Source: Plutella xylostella (lineage: Eukaryota > Arthropoda > Insecta > Lepidoptera > Plutellidae). Taken from it: a stretch of DNA of 64,000 bases. The notes below the pieces were generated by a model that was not told where the DNA came from, made no database searches, and was given only the letters and a program-made list of their open reading frames with translations. This document shows, in pieces, positions 1-13,700 of this stretch (within the stretch, counting starts at the first letter, position 1; each line of letters begins with the position of its first letter). The position numbers and the translations under genes were made by a program. Where the stretch lies: NCBI RefSeq assembly GCF_932276165.1, contig NC_064000.1, forward strand, positions 5,084,001 through 5,148,000, written 5' to 3'.

Positions 1-467
1 CGTACCTGCACCTTCAAGCGATACTGGAGTTCATGTATGCGGGGGAGGTCAATGTGTCTCAGGAACAACTGCCCGCATTCCTCAAGACTGCTGCTCGACT
101 CAAGGTAAATATTTTCACAAACTCCAGTTAATTATGGAATAAAAGAGGTTCAGAATGAGTCCTACAATAAAATACAGGCAAGAAATATAATTTTAGCTAC
201 ATTCTGTATTATCTGTATGTAGTAAAAAAAATATGTATGTAGAGTCCTGTGCACCCTGAAAGGTCAGGGTCTAAACATTTCTCTGACTGGCTAATCCTTT
301 AACCACGATAAAGAACCCTAGTCATCTAGTCTAGTATTTGTCATCAACAACATGCAAGATCTCTGAAGCTTCAAAAATTGTTTAAAATAATATCCACTTT
401 CTATCTTCAGGTGAAAGGTCTAGCCGAGCCTCCCCCACAAATGCCCAGCATCAAGCGCGAGGGCTAA
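1..467 (+). CDS. lolal: lolal (lola-like/Batman) BTB protein, last two coding exons
   Basis: Two coding exons are visible: 1-104 (cut by the window edge) and 411-467, joined across a GT-AG intron (donor at 105, AG ending at 410). The first exon encodes the end of a BTB/POZ domain, with motifs such as LEFMYAGEVNVSQEQLPAFL, and the second gives VKGLAE and a short tail ending SIKREG before a TAA stop. From memory, Drosophila Lolal is a BTB-only protein of about 127 residues ending the same way, so the absence of zinc fingers is expected and not a truncation. Lolal is known as a nuclear partner of GAGA factor in Polycomb/trithorax regulation. The tail differs from the fly version by a few residues (PPPQMP before SIKREG). 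The start and N-terminal half lie left of the window. Other BTB proteins of the ttk group share the domain, but the tail match makes lolal by far the best call. Confidence 0.9.
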
Positions 468-639
468 CCGCCAGTGCCTCCCCCCGCACCAAGTAGATAA
501 CACTGTTAGTATATTGTGTATATTGCCTTCAGTAAAACCTTTGGCCTATTGAACAATTTTAACATCTAATGTCTTAGCACATACTGTTGACACAGCCTGA
601 AGGCGTAAAACTATAGGTTGCATGTATTGTGCTTATTAT

Positions 640-725
640 TATTAAACTCTTTATTGAACAAAATAAATTGTTACAAAGGCGAACTTAATGCTAGCAGCAT
701 TTTCTACCAGTTAACCTTTGCTTAT
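640..725 (-). repeat. LINE 3'-end stub (CR1/Jockey type)
   Basis: Read on the minus strand this resembles the 3' end of the element at 36570-36650: a loop of complementary words around GCATTAAGT, then a CCTTTTGTA-like stretch, then GCAATAAAG-like and A-rich sequence. It is a truncated 3' end without coding sequence. Confidence 0.5.
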
Positions 726-2711
726 GTAGTAAATAAATAAATAAATATCTGGTATCTGATTAAAGAAATACTTTTGACTTTATAAAAATCTCAGAGTACT
801 TCATAAAAATCCTTATTTAGCAAGACTAAACAAACACAACATAAGTCATAGCAATCTGTACATTATTTTCGATAAAATTATGAATCTTGATTGATGTTAA
901 AATTGTTAGTTACATAAAAGGCTCACAAATATCTATGGCCCTGCCTATAAGTTTTACTGAAGGTAATATAATTAAGTATTTGTATGGTCTGGGGTTGGAT
1001 TCAGTACACATTTATAATGACAAATTTCAACTAGAAACAGATAGAATAACTCTGTACACTTTCTTCCCAGGCCACACATAATATTATGTTTGGGGACATT
1101 CCATATGGTTTGTTAAATGACATGAAATAACTATTAAAAACTGCAATTTCCAGCTTAGTTACGATTTATAAATGTTGAGTGATTTACAAACCATGAACAT
1201 TTTTCGAATATAGTCCCAAGCACACATTTTATCACACTTTTTGTTTTTTTACTTTGGCAGTATGTTCTCATTAGTAGATCTAAGCATAATTTCACTTAAA
1301 TTTTATGTTTTTTCCTCATAATTGACCTGGAAAGGATATTATACTAGCCTGTAGCTAGCTAACATCTGAGCATAATTTTTAAAATGGTCATCAAAAAATA
1401 ATGATGTATTTTTATTATTAACTGAATAATCTCTAATACTGTACAGATTTTTTTGTATATTAACTTGAAATAACACAAACCAATGTTACACATACACAAT
1501 TTATGATAAGACTTACTTCATTGCTTTTCAACACACATCGTTCTAACATCGACATAAGTTATGTTGCTGCATCGCTCAAAATTAATATCAAATTTCATAA
1601 AAATATGATAGCACTCATGCAAAATATATGAATTTCCCTTTATGGTCGTTAAAATTCAAGCAATGCGAAATTGACTAAGGCGGCTTGCCATCTTTGTTAA
1701 TAATTAAACTAACTTTCCCATTCTTTCCCCGTGATATGATAGCATAGTTGGCTTCAGTCTCTCTTACTAACAGATTCTCAAGTTACCTAACACCAAAGCA
1801 CGCTATAGTTATAACACTAACCCCTGTTGAACAGTCTGCTGCATTGCAATGTAGCTATTATGCATTTCACTGTAAGGTTGCAAATGCGCCGCAGATTTTG
1901 TTTCCCTTTTGTTATTATTTTCCCTTATTTATGTTATACTATGCTAACATATCGAATAACTGATAGAATCTGTAAATTTTGTAACATTTTTGTGACAGTT
2001 GTAAAGCCAATGTAATTATAGTCTAGATGCTTAACTTAGAAGGTTCCTTAGGTTAAGGGGATATATCAATCCTATGATTACAATTTACTAGTACTCTTTG
2101 CTTTAAAATAAATTAACTGACCAGTCCCTAAGGAACCCCTGAGTTAAACAGTTAACCTATAGAAACTCTTCATGTAGATATTTCCACCAACGGTTGCCTT
2201 ATATTTTAGTGAATATAATTAAATGACAGATGAACATGTAATGGTTATAGTTTACTATAGTGAGCCACGTCAGGTGACTAAGGTCACGAGTGAGAAATAG
2301 CTGCTTTAACAATTGACCAATTAAAATGAAGGATTTTAGTTAATGTTGCTAACTCTTATGTTATTTTTAGATATCTTCACTTTTATAAACTAGTGTTTAC
2401 ATTTGTTTGTTCTGCCAAAACTTATAACACTCCGTAAGACCTTGTCTTATAAAGTTATATATTTTTTTATAGTGGCATAATTCATATTTGAATCTTTAAT
2501 CTCAAACCACTTTTGCATTACTTATGTAGTACAAAATATCCCAAGATATTATTACTTTTAAGACTTATTTCTCCGTTGTGAATGTATGACTTTGAAAGAT
2601 ATTTTTAAGTGAACAATGGTAGCGAATCTGAAGGCATAAATATTAAAAAGCAGTGTGAAACTGTAAATTTTGCTCCTGGAAATCGAGATTTTGGCTGTAA
2701 CACAGCATGCT

Positions 2712-2830
2712 GATTTCATCACGCACGCGGGAGGGCACGCTATTTTCCCGCGTCTCGCGTGCATATTCCACGCGTTACAATGAATTCTTGTATGAACGCG
2801 TGCGGGGCAATCCCGCGTGCGTGATCAAAC
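2712..2830. repeat. Foldback (MITE-like) element with GC-rich arms
   Basis: ATCACGCACGCGGGA near 2716-2732 reappears as its reverse complement TCCCGCGTGCGTGAT near 2811-2825. The interior is also rich in CGCGT words, in sharp contrast to the AT-rich flanks. No coding capacity is seen. Confidence 0.55.
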
Positions 2831-4784
2831 CCGCATGTTGTTAAAAACGGCTTACAAAAACAAACCAATGTCGGTTTATAACAAAGAATTTTAGATTTTG
2901 TCAGTGCAAAATTTTAATTTTGTGGCTTCAGAATCGGCACCAGTATTCTTTTATTTTTAAAACTATAATAATAGGTGCAATCTCTTTCCTTATTACGTAG
3001 AAACAATCATGTGATTCAGGGTGTTCACAAGTTTCATCAATATCTTTTGTAATAACTGTTTTAAACGCACCCTGTGTAGTTTAGTATGTGGGTACCTCGG
3101 AGATTTCTTATTCTCCAATGTTTTTTCTTAAATTTAACTGATAATCAGCGTATTTCAGTATGTCACTTTTTATATTTTCTCTCCACAAGTATAGAAAAAC
3201 ATACATAACTACTTGTGTGTACAAAATTCCAGAAAGTAATTTTATTTATATTTTTGTTATCGTTCGGCTTCTATTTGTTTAGAGCCTCTACTGCCATTTT
3301 GTTCTCCTTTTGCTTTGACTTGAACCCTAGATAATGTTGTATATTGTAAATCTGATATTCTAGAACACAGTGACATGTGCTGACACACCATGAACTTAGT
3401 ACGTAATGATTGAAATTATGAAAGTTTGTAATTTTTAGATAATACAGAAGAATAATTACTTTTATATGTTTTTGTTTTATTTCAATACCTTGAAAGAAGA
3501 AAATTATAGGAATAGTACAGTCTGGGCCAAATGAACCTGACCACACAGGTGGCATTGTCACTATTGAGGGTTTAGGTTTCCTCAAACAAAACTAGTGGGC
3601 GCTTGTATGCGTATAAATTTACATGAACATCAGGAATTATTATGGAAGAAATATTCTGGCAATAAAAATGTAAAAAAAGAGCGAGCGCGACAGATAACTT
3701 TTGTCACGTCTTAATTGCGACCCGTGCTAGCCCTTCAGATGGAGAAATCTTGTCTCCCTTGGTCCCTGCTCCCGGCTGAGGGACGTCAGGATGGGTGTAT
3801 GTAAACTGCTTCATAAATTACTTCTTTTAAATGTTTTGGCAAATGAATATCTCAGAGAAACACTTATAACAAAGAAAATATAGCACGTTTATTACACGTC
3901 AAAAATAACATGTGTAAGTATAATTTTATTTAAATTAAACATAAATGTAAATATATTTCTTAAATTAGATAATAAATTTAGCACCTCTACGAGGATTTAA
4001 AAACAAGAAACTTTGGAATCGATACTATCAATAAATGCATATTTATATCATATTTGGAATGAAACAGAAGACAGCGCAAAAAATGCAACTAAAATGTTTA
4101 CGTCAATATAAATCTAAAACATAATATTAATAAATAAAATAAGTTACATATTTCGAATATGGCTTTCTTATTCCGCTAGCACTGGCATAATCCTTTGGTA
4201 TTGTCGTTTTAACATATTATATTGCTTTGGTAAAAAATATTAACTTAAATATTTATTAAAATATACCTACTACATATCTATGTAGCTATTACATAAAAGT
4301 AGTCAATAAATTACATGGCAACAAAATAGGAACACTTAATGATGAAAACATAGTTATTTTGGTCAAGTAGTAAAACTTAAAATCTTAAGTATAGAAAGTG
4401 TAAATAAATATTTTTCTACGAATGTGAAAAGAACAAGATAGATGTTTAACTGGTTCAAAAAAATTAACGATGGCATACGAAAAGAAACCACCATCTTTCT
4501 AGGCTTTTGTCTTTGTCGAATGACGCAATCAAAGAACATAACATATAACATAATTTTATGAGTTTGTTTTTGCGAGTAGTACCTACGTCGTCCCAGGTTT
4601 TAGTCGCAAATAAGGGCCAACTCGGCTAAACCTTATATTTAAACAAAAACAACATTTTCAAGCTCATTATCCCTTTAACCTTTCTTTCTACATATAACAA
4701 TGCCATCTAAGATGTAAATTGCAAGCTATCAACTACGCAACAAGACAAAAGCTTCCATATTCAACTTCAACCGTCGACCATAAA

Positions 4785-7700
4785 CTAGCTAGACTTCTTG
4801 AACCCATTAGGGTTATTGCTTTGCCACCTCCAAGTGTCTGCGCACATGTCATCTAGCGTCTTCTTCGCACTCCAGCCGAGTAGCTTATGCGAGAGTGAGA
4901 CGTCTGCATAGTTGGCAGCGATGTCGCCGGCGCGACGGCCGACGATTTTGTATGGGATTTTGCGACCGCTCGCTTTCTCGAAGGCCGCTATCATTTGCAG
5001 GACTGAGTAGCCGTTGCCGGTTCCTGAGGAGACAGAAAATTGCGTGGTAAGAATATATCCAGGATATTGAGTTAACAGGACACTAGGGGATTGTCGGAAA
5101 TCCGGAAGGACATGGAATCTATAATGTGGCAAGTTACTTGGCGACCCTCCTTGCGGGGTGAAAGAAGTGGCGGGGGCGAGGTAGCACGACATGCTACACA
5201 CGTAGAAAAGTGTGCCCGGATTAATCTCGCGATAGCTTGTAACTATTTCTGACGTAAGTAAAATTTTATTCTATGAGTGTTACCGTAAATGTCATATTTA
5301 GCTTAAAATTTATAGTTTGACAGCATTAAAATTTAAAGTAAAGTAAAGTATTGTTTATTTGCATGAATATAGGTGTTACATAAGATGTTACATTAAAATG
5401 TCAATAAATTAAAAATAAATCACTATATTCTACCATGCAGGCATGCAAATATTATTATCTAATTACAATTATGTCACTATCAGTATAAAATTAAGATCAT
5501 CAAATATTATTAATTATATATTATATTATTTCTAGTCAAAATTGTCGTCTAGGAACTCTTGCAAACTATAGTAGCATTTGCCTATTAGTAATTTCCTTAA
5601 TGTTAGTTTGTACAAATGTGTATTATCTATATTTCTAATGCATTTAGGTAGCTTATTATATATTTTCGGAGCCATACCAAATATGCTCTTGCTAAACAGG
5701 GTGGTTGAGCGGACCGGAGCACACAGTTTAGTGTCTCTTTTACTTTTAAGTCTATTGAACAGGTTTAAATTAGACCTAACGAATACGGCAGTTTCAAAGA
5801 TATAAAGTGATGGTAGGGTCAACACATTATATTTTTTAAAGTGTGGCACACAGCTGTCTGTTTGCTTTAGTTTACATATTGCCCTTATGCAACGTTTCTG
5901 CGCTTTAAATGCCATCTCTTTGTGAGTCGAGTTTCCCCAGAATATTATGCCATATCTTAGTGTAGAGGCCACAAATGCATGATATACTGCTAATAGGGCA
6001 GATAGACTGGCTATTTTAGCAAGCATGTATAGAGCATAGGAAAACTGACTAACTTTTTTGCAAATTTGTTCTATCTGTGGCTTCCATGTTAAATGAGCGT
6101 CAATGTTTAGTCCTAAGAATTTTGTTTCATTTACTTCGTTAATTTTTTCATTATTATATTGAATGTCAAGTTTCTTATGTATTTTATTGTAATTGTTGGT
6201 AAATGTCATAATATGTGTTTTACTAAGATTGATAACAAGATTATTATGTTCAAGCCAATCGATGATAGTTCGTAGAGAGTTATTTATTTCAGTTTCATAG
6301 TTGTTTGGGTTTTGACATTCAGCAATCAAGGTGCTGTCATCCGCAAATAGGACCATAGGATGTGACACTGATTTAGGCAGATCATTTATATAAATGAGGA
6401 ACAGTAATGGCCCTAATACACTACCTTGCGGTACACCATATTGCACTGTTCTAGGTTGTGAAGAATAATGAATTTCTGTTTTAGTTTTATGACATATTTT
6501 TGAGACCTGCGTTAGTTGTTGTCTGTTGTTTAGATAGCTTTTAATGAGTTCATGTGCATTACCTCGGATGCCATACATATAAAGCTTTTTCATTAGTATA
6601 TTGTGGTCAACAAAGTCGAATGCTTTGGTCATATCCATATACATGGCCGCACTGGGATTTTCTTATCTAAATTCGTTACTACTTTTACCAGAAAATCATA
6701 TATAGCTAGGTCAATTGTCATATTTTGTCTAAAGCCCTTCTGTTCTTCAGTAAATAAATTCTTTTTCTCAAAGTATTGGTTTAGGTTCCTATAAATTACT
6801 TTTTCAAAAACTTTTGAGAGTATAGGTATTAACGCAACTGGTCTATAGAAATTCATGTTTTTCCGATCACTCTTCTTAAATACTGGCTTAATAATAGAAA
6901 TTTTAAGCTTTTCTGGGAATATCCCCTTCTCGATAGAAAGGTTTATAAGGTAGCTTAGAACAGGCGATATGACTTCTGCTACATATTTTAATACCTTCGT
7001 GCAAATTTTGTCATGACCAGTGCTATTAGTATTTTTTAAGTTCTTTATTATTAAATACACTTCATAAGGGGTGGTAGGATTCAAGAACAAAGAATTAGGA
7101 TTAAAAGTGATTCCTACTGGGTTAATTTGATTAGTTTTCTTAGTACATTGTTGATTTACCTGATCAATGTAAAAATCATTGAAGGCTTGTGCAATCTCTT
7201 GTGGATCAGTAATAAGGTGTTCGTCAATTTTAATTTGTTCAATGTAATTTTTATGGTTATTATTATTATTATTTTTTGTGTTATCATTTATTATTTTCCA
7301 TGTAGCTTTAGATTTGTTTGTTGATGTTTTTATATTGTAATCATTTTGTGATTTTTTAGTCATAGTAATAATTTTTTTAAGTCTTTTAGTGTAGTTTTTA
7401 AATATTTGTTTGTTTTCTTGACTGGGTGACTGTCTATATTGCCATAGTAGCTGTCTCTTTCTTTTAGTGCATAGTTTTATGCCCTTTGAGATCCATTGTG
7501 GTCGCCTATGGCTCGATATTTTTACTCTTATAGTCGGAAAACACAAATCATACAACATTTTAAATAAGTCATAAAACTCATTGAATGCAGCATTGACGTC
7601 ATTGCTACTGTATATCTCACTAAAACTGAGCCTTGATAAGTGTTCCTTAAACTTATTCAGGTTATCAATATTGTAATCTTGTTTTTGAGAATACCAATAA

Positions 7701-10700
7701 TTAAGGACAGAGTAGTTTCTGACAGGGCACCTCAGTATCTGTCCAGTATGATCCGAGAGTGCCAGTTCTACAACTTCACTCTTGCATCCCCTAATATTGT
7801 GTGCGAAGTTGTCCAAGCAAGTACCGCTGCTAATACGTGTGGGAGTATTGAAAGTTAGTTTTAAGTTGTAGCTCATTAAAAGATCTTCAAAGTCATTTGA
7901 AAATCTATTACTTTTTAGTCGGTCTATGTTAAAATCTCCACATATAATAGTTTGCCTTTTGCCGTAGCAGAGTTTCCTTAGTAGTTTGTCTAAATTTTTA
8001 AAGAAAATGTCATAAGTCTTAATGTCATATTTTGCTTTTCTGTATACACAAATTATATTTATGTTGTGTTCAGGGAGGGTAATGCCACAACATTCTATTG
8101 CATTTATAACATTACATTCGTCTAAATCAATAACCTTGAACTTATGACCATTTCTGACAAGAATAGCAGCTCCTCCACTTCGTGTATTCCTAACAGAATA
8201 TGTTGCCAATTCGTAATTTATTACATTTAAAGAGTAAATATCAGATTCTATCATATTATGTTCCGTGATTCCTATTATGTCAATTACAGTTCCTTTATTA
8301 CTTAGCTTCTCTAAATTTACAGTTAACAAGTCTGCTTTACTAATAAGTCCGTCAATATTTTGATGAAAGATATTTACATGCTTATTCACGAAAAAAGTCT
8401 TTCCGAATACAATTTTCATTTGCTACATCATTGAGAGAAACATTAGATACATTATTATTGTCATTCATTTCTGTCTGAACAGTATTACAAGTAAAATCTG
8501 TTTGAGTAAACTTGTCCTCGCTCTTACTACAATCATGGATCTGTTTTGCTTCCCCGACATATTCATCATATTTAATTCTATAGTTAATTCTTAATAAATC
8601 ACGAAGAATCGATCGACATAAGAAGAGAGGACTTCTTTGAGTATTGTTCCTAAATTTTACATCCACAAACGTTGAATTAAGAAATTCATTCAAGACAAAT
8701 TTGACTTCGTAATTTAGCTTGTCTTCATTTAAATGTCGGCTATATGCCACTTTCGGAATTATAACATTAGTATTCTGAACCTTACGTAGCCAAGTCCTAA
8801 GTTCAAAAAGAAATTCATTTGGGTTTATGTCATTTGCCCCACATATTAATATTACGAAATCATTTTTAGATAGCTTCGCGATTTCTTCTATTTCAGCATT
8901 GACAACGTCAATTATCTTTGCTTGTGGCTTTAGTGAGCAAGTCACAAGAAAATCTTGGCCTAGAAGCTTTTGTAGTATCCCTTGTGTATGTCTACCCTGT
9001 TGGTCAGCTAGGATTATGACCTTGCGTTTAGGCTTTGTTTCCGCTGGACTGTTCATTGTAGTATGTTCGCTATTCGATTCTGTTCTTGATTTTTTTGTAT
9101 GTATTTCGCTATCATTTGTAGGTTTCGAGCAGCCCATTATCGCTTGAGAAGTCTGTGGTATCATAGTTCGTTCTGGTTTGCTTGTAGTCATATCGTCTTC
9201 TTGATGTACATTTATAGACATTGATGTACTCTGGTTAGGTAGGCAACGCTGTATCGGTGTGTCTCTGGAGGCGTCCAATAGGTGTCGCCGCCGTCTACTT
9301 CGCCGGGGTGTAGAATGTGGTAGTGTTTTCAATTTTACTTTGTTATAATTTTTTGGAGTGTGTATCTTTGCTGGTGTCCCTGGATTTATCGTGACAATTT
9401 TTTTCAATACCTCAATTTCTCTATTTTTTTCTTCAAGTAGACTTTTCATACCATGATTTTCTAATAGTAATTTTTCTATTTCCAAATTTGCGCTATCTAG
9501 GCTATGTTTTAATATTTTCATTTGCTCTTGTAGCTCATTTAATTGAGATGTATCCATCATGGCTGTTGGCAAGCTATGTGCGCTCGAGTCAAACATTGTT
9601 GAGTTCCATAATGTGTCATTGTGCATAGTAGAATTCATATCAGGATCAGAATTGGACTTTTGTATTTTATTTCTTATTGTTACGTTATCCATATTGTATT
9701 TAATTCTCAGAATAAGTCACACTCAATATTTTTTTTGTATTATATAGGTAGTATTCGTGGATTGGAACGTAACATAGCGTTTTTATCATTCGCCGATGTA
9801 GTGGGAGCTTTATTTCAATTTTATTTCTGGCAACACTGGACAGCTGTCAGTTTATGAACAGCTGATTGGCCTAGTTTGTTGCTTGTTTACCAAATAATTA
9901 ATACAAATACCGTTTTTTGGCAGTTTATGCATTATTTAAATTCAAAAGCACCCATAATCGATAATGGATCGATTTGGATGTTTACCTTCAGAATATCTAC
10001 CAATTTGAATTTATTTATGTAAAAGTGTTTTATTTTATAAATCAATTTCCATGTCACTTTCATGTTCACTCTCTGTTTGAACTTGTTCATCGTCGTCGTC
10101 ATCCTCATCTTCATCATCGTTTTCATTAACTTCAATTATAAATCTAAGACAAAAACCAAAAAACATTATACCTACTTTGAAGTATAATGTACTAGAGTAC
10201 GCCAGTCATATTAGTTCAGTGTACACCTATAATATTTTGTGTTTAATTTACATTAAATTATAAATAAACAATAACATACCTGTCCAATACATCGTCAAAT
10301 ACTCTATCAGATTTATAATATTCGTCTTAATTTTTTATGACATGGTCGTCACAATTTCTCCACTTTTCAGGCGAATAATTAGAGAAAAGCAACTCTAAGT
10401 CTTTTATCTCTTTATCTAAGTTAGAGTCAATCGACGTTCTTGCGAGCTTGCCTTTCACGTACCGCCACACAAGTTCAATAGGATTTAATTCCGGGTGGTA
10501 TGGGGGTAGGCGAAGCACGATATGACCATTTTCTTTCAAAATTTCATCAATTTTGTAATTTTTCTCTGTGTTTTGCTCATTAATTACTTTCATTAAATCA
10601 CATAAATTTTGGTTGCTTTCCTAGTTACAAGAACTGACAACTGACGCACTGTCATATGGACTCTTCGTCTTTGTTGTTTACTTTTTCGTATCTGACTGCG

Positions 10701-13700
10701 CAGTACCAACCTTTAGCCGCGTAGCATGACTGATCCGGTACGCTGTTCTACAAGAAGCCCCTATATTGAGACATTATACGATTTGTTGTTTTTAACGTTA
10801 TTTTGTTGACGAATTATAGATACCTAATAATAATATAATGATAATATTAAAAAGGCTTCAACACTCATCCTAAGACTAATGGTCTCAGGATCAATGATCT
10901 CATGTGGGTCGCACTCAAATTATGACAGACTATTAAGACATGTGGCCGCCTCGGCTGCGCGGCCGAGACTGCCGTAACAATGACATGCAGTGCACGCGTT
11001 GCCCTTCAACTCTACCCCTCCCGCTACCCGCTGTCGTCTTGGGTACCTCGTCCCCTCCGCGTCTTTCACCCCGCAAGGAGGGTCGCCAAGCAACTTGCCA
11101 ATCTATAAAATCCACCTTGTATTTTCTTTTAATGTGCACATCTCAGCAGTAGGTCTATAGGCAAATATTTCTGATATCCTTCAAAGTTTTCTCTGGAGCT
11201 CTAATACCTTGCAATAACTACTTACGATTGGTAATACTGTTGTTAGATTAGACAGCTCCTGTCAAATTACCCACGTGTCTGCCACATCGATAATCGGTGT
11301 TTCGGCAGAGTTACAGAACAAAGGTGGCACGAGCACTTGATCCATCCACTATACAACGTTTCCAAGACCCAATATTCTATTCTATTCTCTGTGGGGATGT
11401 AAGTACCTGTACTTGGCTCTCTTGAATGGAACCGTTATGCATATCCCCAAGGCCTAAACTGCTTTCCTAAGCTTGGGCCATTTCCCACCACGCTGGTCCA
11501 CTGGATGTGCTAAATCTAGATATGCAGGTTTCCTCACGATGTTTACCTTCACCGTAAGAGTGATGGTATACATTGTAGGTACTTAAATTCAAAGAACTCA
11601 TTGGTACATGTCAGGATACACTCTTTACGCTTCTATACCACTTAACACCCTGTATATCATACCTAAATTAACCGCGGTGAAGCCGGGGCGCGGCAGCAGC
11701 GCCAGCGCGCGCGCGTGCCCCGCGGCCAGGTCCGCCACGTGGATGTAGTCTCGTACTCCGGACCCGTCCGGCGTGGGGTAGTCGCCGCCGAAGACATTGA
11801 GGGAGGGGAGACGGCCTACTGCTACCTGGCGAGGGGAAGTTGTGTTGATTAAAGTATATGTAGGTCTTGTAACTGTTACAGCTGGATATAATTTTTGTAT
11901 TAGATCATAGACATTTTTTTCCAATCATACTTTATTTACCTGGCATAAGGATCTGTCAAACGACACAGCACAGGGCTCATGCTATACTTAATTATTTTAC
12001 AAAGTTTAATCCAGGGATAAAGTATAGTCGTCCAGTGTGGGGCAAAGACACCCGACCCTGAGTGACAATGCTATCTCAGAGGAGTTTTATTTGTAAAGGT
12101 AGAGGTGATACCAAAGTAAATAAATTTGGTTTAGAAAACATCAAATTAAAAAACATAACCAATAAAAAACTGGTATTCATTTCATAATTTCAAAGTTATT
12201 AATCCTACTAACTAATATTATAAAGGTGACAGTTTGTGAGTATATGTGTGTGTGTGTGTACGTTTGCTACTTCTTCACGTCAAAACGGTTAATCCGATTT
12301 TAATGAAATTTGGTATATGGAGTTAGCTGACACCCTGGATTAACACATAAGCTACTTTTCATTCCGGAATTCCCATGGGAAAACTTTTTAAGGCGAAGCG
12401 AAGATCGCGGGGACAGCTAGTTAATAACAACTTACCTGGGCAATATACGGCATGAGGTTGTTGGGGATCCCGGCGGGGTCCTCGCCGATGCGGCCGCTCT
12501 CGTGCGCGCCCACCGGGTTGAAGTAGCGCAGCGATATTACACTCCACTTCTGAAATTATAACACAGAATAAAATTAATTAACTAAAATTCTTAACGTTTT
12601 GAAAAAATACTAATTCCTAAACCTTGTCCAGTGACAGGCGTTCCGGGTCTCCATACACTAGCTATGCTTCTGATGTCACAAAATTCGAAATTGTCATAAT
12701 AGGCACTCACCTGCTATGATAACATCTTCAAATCTGATCAGAGCTGTAATTTATTAAATAAGAACAAAATGGCGGCCATCTTTCATTTCTGAACGAATAA
12801 AAAGAGCGCGTTTACTGCCGCTGTGTTTCCATTCGTTCAAAATTGGAACAAAACCGCTTTTTGTTTTTCTTCCTCTCACCTTATCGCTAACAGCGAGGTC
12901 CTCACAAATGGTCTCGCAGTAGTGCTTGGTGCGTGCGTAGGGGCTGGACAGGCCGCGGCCGGTCGCGTGCGACTCGTCTAGTGGAAGGCGCTCCGGGTCT
13001 CCATACACTAGTTATGCTCCTCATGTCACTAGATTCTAATACCATGCACTCATTCGTCGAGCTGTCTAAATTTTCCGCTTAGGTACTGCTTTATTCTGAA
13101 CGGAGCGGTAATTTATTAAAGAAGAACAAAATGGCGGCTTTCCTCCATTTTTGAACGAATGAAAACAGCGCGTCACTGCAATAGACGAATAGCGCGCGGT
13201 TTTGACCGATACAGCCGCTCTGTGTTTCCTTTCGTTCAAAAATGGAACACAGCTGCCTTTAGTTTTTATTTTTTCTTTTCTCACCTTATCGCTAACAGCC
13301 AGGTCTTCACAGATAGTCTCTCAGTAGTGCTTGGTGCGTGCGTAGGGGCTGGACAGGCCGCGGCCGGTCGCGTGAGACTCGTCCAGTGGAAGCCGCTCCG
13401 GGTCTCCGTACACTAGCTATTGTCTATGCTTCTCATGTCACTAGATTCTCATACCATGCACTCATTCGTTGAGCTGACTAAATTTTCCGTTTACTGCTTT
13501 ATTCTGAACGGAGCTACAAAAAAACAAAAGAAGAACAAAATGGCGGCTGTCTTCCATTTTCGAACGAATGAAAAGAGCGCGTCGCCGCAATGGACCAATA
13601 GCGTCGCGCGGTTTTGACATATTCCGCCGCTGTTTTATCATTCGTTCAAAAATAGAACAAAACCGCTTCTTTTCTTCTTTTTTCTTCCTCTCACCTTATC

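Larger units (their letters stand above)
468..4784. other. Intergenic stretch between lolal and the epimerase gene
   Basis: This AT-rich stretch holds the lolal 3'UTR, a LINE 3' stub, one foldback element at 2712-2830, and presumably the 3'UTR of the epimerase gene on the minus strand (a minus-strand AATAAA lies at 3888-3893). Open frames here, including one of 104 codons at 3271-3585, show no recognisable protein features. I see no other gene. Confidence 0.5.
5333..9740 (-). mobile_element. Near-complete CR1-type non-LTR retrotransposon
   Basis: A 4.4-kb element lies inside the last Gale intron, in the same orientation as the gene. From its 5' end it has ORF1 (9692-8382), which overlaps ORF2 (starting at 8419) by 38 bases, then endonuclease and reverse transcriptase, a short 3'UTR, and a tail of TACTTT-type tandem units near 5333-5350. 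Short tandem tails instead of poly(A), and an ORF1 with an SGNH-like domain, are known for the CR1 superfamily. ORF2 is broken by one frameshift; otherwise both frames are open. This suggests a fairly young copy. The 5' limit is uncertain by about 200 bases. Confidence 0.85.

Noticed and set aside
3271..3585. 104-codon minus-strand frame
   Set aside because: Low-complexity, AT-driven composition and no family match.
12754..13008. Separate small gene for the YGDPERLPLDESHATGR frame
   Set aside because: It is a copied piece of Gale exon 3, not an independent gene.
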